Source: Roseateles chitinivorans (GTDB lineage: Bacteria; Pseudomonadota; Gammaproteobacteria; Burkholderiales; Burkholderiaceae_C). From it: DNA of 53,375 bases. The notes beneath the pieces were generated by a model. That model was not told the DNA's origin, searched no databases, and saw nothing but the letters and a program-made list of their open reading frames with translations. Shown here in pieces: positions 50,504 to 53,375 of this stretch (position 1 is its first letter; every line of letters starts with the position of its first letter). Where the stretch lies: assembly GCF_002761755.1 (NCBI RefSeq), contig NZ_PEOG01000038.1, forward strand, positions 1-53,375, given 5' to 3'. Made by a program: the position numbers and the translations under genes.

Positions 50504-52780
50504 ATGGCAAGTCCATTCCGCCTCAAGACCGCGCTCGGCGACGATGTCCTGCGTGTCCATGCTTGCGCGTCGCGCGAGGCGCTGAGCGACCTCGGCGAGA
50601 CCACGCTGACCCTGCTGAGCGAACGCAAGGACATCCGCGCGTCCGAGTTGCTGGGCAAGGCCGCCACCTTGACGATGGCGCTGCGCGACGACGCACCGCG
50701 CCAGCTGGCCGGCTATGTCACCCGCTTCGCGCAGACCGGCTTCGAGGGCAAGCACACCGTCTACCAGATGACGCTGCGCCCCTGGCTGTGGCTGCTCACC
50801 CGCACCGCGGACTGCCGCATCTTCCAGGAGATGACCGTTCCGGACATCGTCAAGGCGGTCTTCGACGACCACCCGGTGGCGCGTCACGAGTTCAAGCTGA
50901 TGCGGGCCTACCGGCCCTGGACCTACTGCGTCCAGTACCGCGAGACCGACTTCAACTTCGTCGCCCGCCTGCTCGAGAACGAGGGCATCTACTGGTACTT
51001 CACCCATGACGAGGCCGGCCACACGCTGGTCCTGACCGACGCCGCCTCCGCGCACGACTGCGCGCCCGGCTGCGAGACGCTGCCGTTCTACGGCAGCTCC
51101 GCCAACGTGCCGCCGGAACTCGAATACGTCGACACCTGGGTCACGCAGGAGAGCCTGAAGCCCGGCAAGGTCGTCATCACCGACTTCGACTTCGAGCGGC
51201 CGTCCAGCTCGCTGGAGACGCACCAGGATCGCACCCGCGACTACGACCTCTCCGACGGCGAGGTGTTCGACTATCCCGGCGGCTACCTGCAGGCCGGCGA
51301 CGGCGCGCAGTATGCGGAGGACCGCCTCGACGAGATCCAGACCGCCTTTGCTCGCTTCGACGGCGACACCAATGCGCAGGGCGTGCGCACCGGCCACCTG
51401 CTGTCGCTGGAGCGGCATCCGCGCGACGACCAGAACGCCAGGTACCTGGTCACCGGCACGACGATCCAGCTGCGGCAGGCCGCCAACGAGTCGGCCTCGG
51501 GCGAGTCGGACCTGCGCTGCCGCTTCAGCGCCATTCCCGCCGACCAGCAGTTCCGCCCCGAGCGCCGCACGCCCAAGCCGATGGCGCCGGGCCCGCAGAC
51601 CGCGATCGTCACCGGCCCGTCGGGCGAGGAGATCTTCACCGACAAGTACGGCCGGGTGAAGGTGCAATTCCACTGGGACCGCCGCGGCCAGCGCAACGAG
51701 ACCAGCTCCTGCTGGATCCGCGTCTCGCAGCCCTGGGCCGGCAAGGGCTGGGGCGGCGTGTCCATCCCGCGCATCGGGCAGGAGGTGGTGGTCGATTTCG
51801 TCGAGGGCGATCCGGACCAGCCGCTCATCACCGGCCGCGTCTACAACGCCGAGCAGATGCCGCCCTACGGCCTGCCGGCCGCCGCGGTCATCAGCGGCAT
51901 CAAGTCCAAGACCCACAAGGGCGCCGGCTACAACGAGCTGTCGATGGACGACACCGCCGGCAAGGAGATGATCACCATCCACGGCCAGTACGACATGGCC
52001 ACGACGATCGAGCACGACCAGACCTCGACCATCCACAACAACCGCACCGACACCGTCGATGTCGACGACGCGGAGACGGTGGGCAACAACCAGACTCAGA
52101 CGGTCGGGGTGGACCAGACGATCTCGATCGGGTCCAACCAGACGATGACGGTGGGCAGCAACCGCAGCAAGACCGTGGGCGTGGACGAGACGCTGACCGT
52201 CGGCGCCAACCAGGTCGAGAGCATCGGCGCCACCCGCACGCTGACGGTGGGCGCGGCGGACACGCAGAGCTTCGGCAGCACGCAGACGGTCACCGTCGCG
52301 CTGCTCAAGGCGGAGACGATCGGCGCGGCCTATGCGCTCACCGTCGGCGCGGCGATGAACCAGGCCATCGGCGCGGCGCTGATGCAGGAAGTGGGCGCGG
52401 CGAAGGTGGTGGCCGTCGGCGGCCTGAGCTCGGAGCAGGTCGGCCTGAGCAAGGCCGTGTCCGCCGGCACCAACATGAACCACGAGGCCGGCGCCAAGAT
52501 GAGCCAGAAGGCCGGCTCCAGTTATGCGGCGCAGTCGGGCTCGACGATGAGCTTCCAGTCGGGCGGCGACTACAGCGTCAACAGCAAGGCCAAGGCCGGC
52601 GTCGAGGCGGCGTCCGAGCTGGTGCTCAAGTGCGGCTCCGCCCAGCTGATCCTCAAGAGCAGCGGCGACATCACGCTCAAGGGCACCAGCATCACCATCC
52701 AGGGCAGCGGCAAGATCGGCATCAAGGCCGGGGGCAACCTCGACTTGAAGGGCTCGCCCAACATCAACCAGAACAGCTGA
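50504..52780 (+). CDS. vgrG: VgrG-2 spike protein
   Basis: 758 residues. Gp27-like and gp5 OB domains ('EEIFTDKYGRVKVQFHWDRRGQRNETSSCWIRVSQPWAG') are nearly the same as in VgrG-1. The beta-helix region with 'TVGxN' repeats (about 510-620) and a DUF2345-like end follow. It ends 'NLDLKGSPNINQNS' with no fused toxin domain. It therefore works as a plain spike carrying separate effectors, and the DUF6484 gene 10 bases after it is part of that module. Confidence 0.95.
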   Translation: MASPFRLKTALGDDVLRVHACASREALSDLGETTLTLLSERKDIRASELLGKAATLTMALRDDAPRQLAGYVTRFAQTGFEGKHTVYQMTLRPWLWLLTRTADCRIFQEMTVPDIVKAVFDDHPVARHEFKLMRAYRPWTYCVQYRETDFNFVARLLENEGIYWYFTHDEAGHTLVLTDAASAHDCAPGCETLPFYGSSANVPPELEYVDTWVTQESLKPGKVVITDFDFERPSSSLETHQDRTRDYDLSDGEVFDYPGGYLQAGDGAQYAEDRLDEIQTAFARFDGDTNAQGVRTGHLLSLERHPRDDQNARYLVTGTTIQLRQAANESASGESDLRCRFSAIPADQQFRPERRTPKPMAPGPQTAIVTGPSGEEIFTDKYGRVKVQFHWDRRGQRNETSSCWIRVSQPWAGKGWGGVSIPRIGQEVVVDFVEGDPDQPLITGRVYNAEQMPPYGLPAAAVISGIKSKTHKGAGYNELSMDDTAGKEMITIHGQYDMATTIEHDQTSTIHNNRTDTVDVDDAETVGNNQTQTVGVDQTISIGSNQTMTVGSNRSKTVGVDETLTVGANQVESIGATRTLTVGAADTQSFGSTQTVTVALLKAETIGAAYALTVGAAMNQAIGAALMQEVGAAKVVAVGGLSSEQVGLSKAVSAGTNMNHEAGAKMSQKAGSSYAAQSGSTMSFQSGGDYSVNSKAKAGVEAASELVLKCGSAQLILKSSGDITLKGTSITIQGSGKIGIKAGGNLDLKGSPNINQNS

Positions 52781-52790
52781 AGGAGGCGCG

Positions 52791-53243
52791 ATGTCCAACC
52801 CCTTCGATCTTGCGCCGCTCATCGGCCAACCGCAGGCCCTGTGCCGCGGCGAAGTGACCGAGGTGGATGACGAGGGCCGCCTGCGCGTGCGGCTCCCCGG
52901 TGGCGACCTGCTGCGCTGCGAGCTGCTCCAGCCGGATGCACCCGGCGCCGCCTGCAGCGGCGGCGACGCGGTGCTCGTGTGGCAGGACGGCGCCGGCGGC
53001 GGCATCGTGCTGGGCCGCATCGGGCGCCAACTGGCCCAGGCGCAGCCGGTGGCCGACCCGAAGGCCTTCGCCGATCGACCGGAGACGCTCGTCCTCGAGG
53101 CGCGTGGCGACATCGTGCTGCGCAACGGCCAATCCCGCCTGCGTCTCGGCGCCGATGGCGACGTGGAGATCGTCTGTGCCAGCTTCGCCACGCGCAGCCG
53201 CCGGCTGCTGCGGCTGCTGGCGCCGATGATCAAGATGAACTGA
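52791..53243 (+). CDS. DUF6484-like VgrG-associated protein
   Basis: 150 residues. 'GEVTEVDDEGRLRVRLPGGD' and 'LVWQDGAGGGIVLGRIG' give an OB-like beta domain, followed by 'LVLEARGDIVLRNGQSRLRLGADGDVEI', a DUF2345-like repeat. This layout fits DUF6484 proteins, which usually accompany VgrG. It may connect VgrG with later effector genes. It starts 10 bases after vgrG-2 and has a GGAGG-type ribosome site. Confidence 0.75.
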   Translation: MSNPFDLAPLIGQPQALCRGEVTEVDDEGRLRVRLPGGDLLRCELLQPDAPGAACSGGDAVLVWQDGAGGGIVLGRIGRQLAQAQPVADPKAFADRPETLVLEARGDIVLRNGQSRLRLGADGDVEIVCASFATRSRRLLRLLAPMIKMN

Positions 53244-53254
53244 GCGCGTCGATC

Positions 53255-53375
53255 GTGAACTCCGCCCTCGTGATGCCGGCGGCCGGACCGGCCGCGCCGA
53301 TCGGCGCCTCCCGCGCAGGTACCGGCGCGGCGTCCCGACGCCTGATGCTCGATCAGCCCGGGCTGCTGGACCTCG
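53255..53375 (+). CDS. Start of a further plus-strand gene, truncated by the window
   Basis: From GTG 53255 the frame stays open for 40 codons to the right edge ('NSALVMPAAGPAAPIGAS' then 'LMLDQPGLLDL'). It is 11 bases after the DUF6484 stop, so it probably continues the vgrG-2 module. Too little is present to name it. Confidence 0.4.
   Translation, partial: MNSALVMPAAGPAAPIGASRAGTGAASRRLMLDQPGLLDL

Overview
The window is very GC-rich, densely coded and rich in NNC/NNG codons. The genes look like those of a free-living or plant/soil-associated betaproteobacterium of the Burkholderiales (Roseateles/Mitsuaria/Rubrivivax-like). This is inferred from gene families and base composition; there is no rRNA or tRNA here to confirm it.

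Layout. (1) 1-5000: envelope and stress genes: a partial AsmA-like protein, a phospholipase-D/cardiolipin-synthase-like lipoprotein, a ferritin-like protein, a DUF1328 membrane peptide, two small exported or membrane proteins and an OmpA-like lipoprotein. (2) 5100-12450: an EAL-HDOD protein, then a type I secretion operon on the minus strand (TolC-like, ABC transporter, HlyD-like, NarL-type regulator) divergent from a Cys-rich copper-storage-like protein. (3) 12690-21400: a signalling block with a 7TM sensor kinase, DUF2789, a MEDS protein coupled to a hybrid kinase, an OmpR-type regulator, a PAS-GAF hybrid kinase and a Crp/Fnr regulator. (4) 21570-23860: a good FNR-type box before an OTCase-like gene, then DUF4142 and a GH128-like lipoprotein. 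(5) 24200-37150: a type VI secretion (T6SS) operon in the order tssA-tssB-tssC-hcp-hcp2-tagJ-[immunity candidate]-[amidase effector candidate]-tssE-tssF-tssG-tssH. The membrane-complex and baseplate genes tssJ, tssK, tssL and tssM are not in the window. (6) 37200-53375: a T6SS delivery and toxin island with two VgrGs, a PAAR protein, a DUF4123 adaptor, several effector/immunity pairs, immunity paralogues, a GH5 cellulase and a DUF6484 protein.

How it works together. The tss genes build the sheath (TssB/C), tube (Hcp), part of the baseplate (TssE/F/G) and the recycling ATPase (ClpV). The cargo appears to be: a Cys/His amidase-like protein encoded inside the operon; a SleB-like wall hydrolase divergent from vgrG-1; a zinc-metallopeptidase fused to the C-terminus of VgrG-1; and a WHH-type nuclease loaded through DUF4123. 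Each has a plausible adjacent immunity gene. The toxin island also holds a D123/CDC123-like ATP-grasp enzyme between two SUKH immunity paralogues, and a second, leaderless copy of the VgrG-1 immunity protein.

Most notable observations: the D123-like ATP-grasp gene in the toxin island; a 13-base motif with a matching downstream block shared by the tssA and vgrG-1 promoters and partly by vgrG-2; a long imperfect hairpin just before hcp2; and the effector/immunity pair placed inside the structural tss operon.
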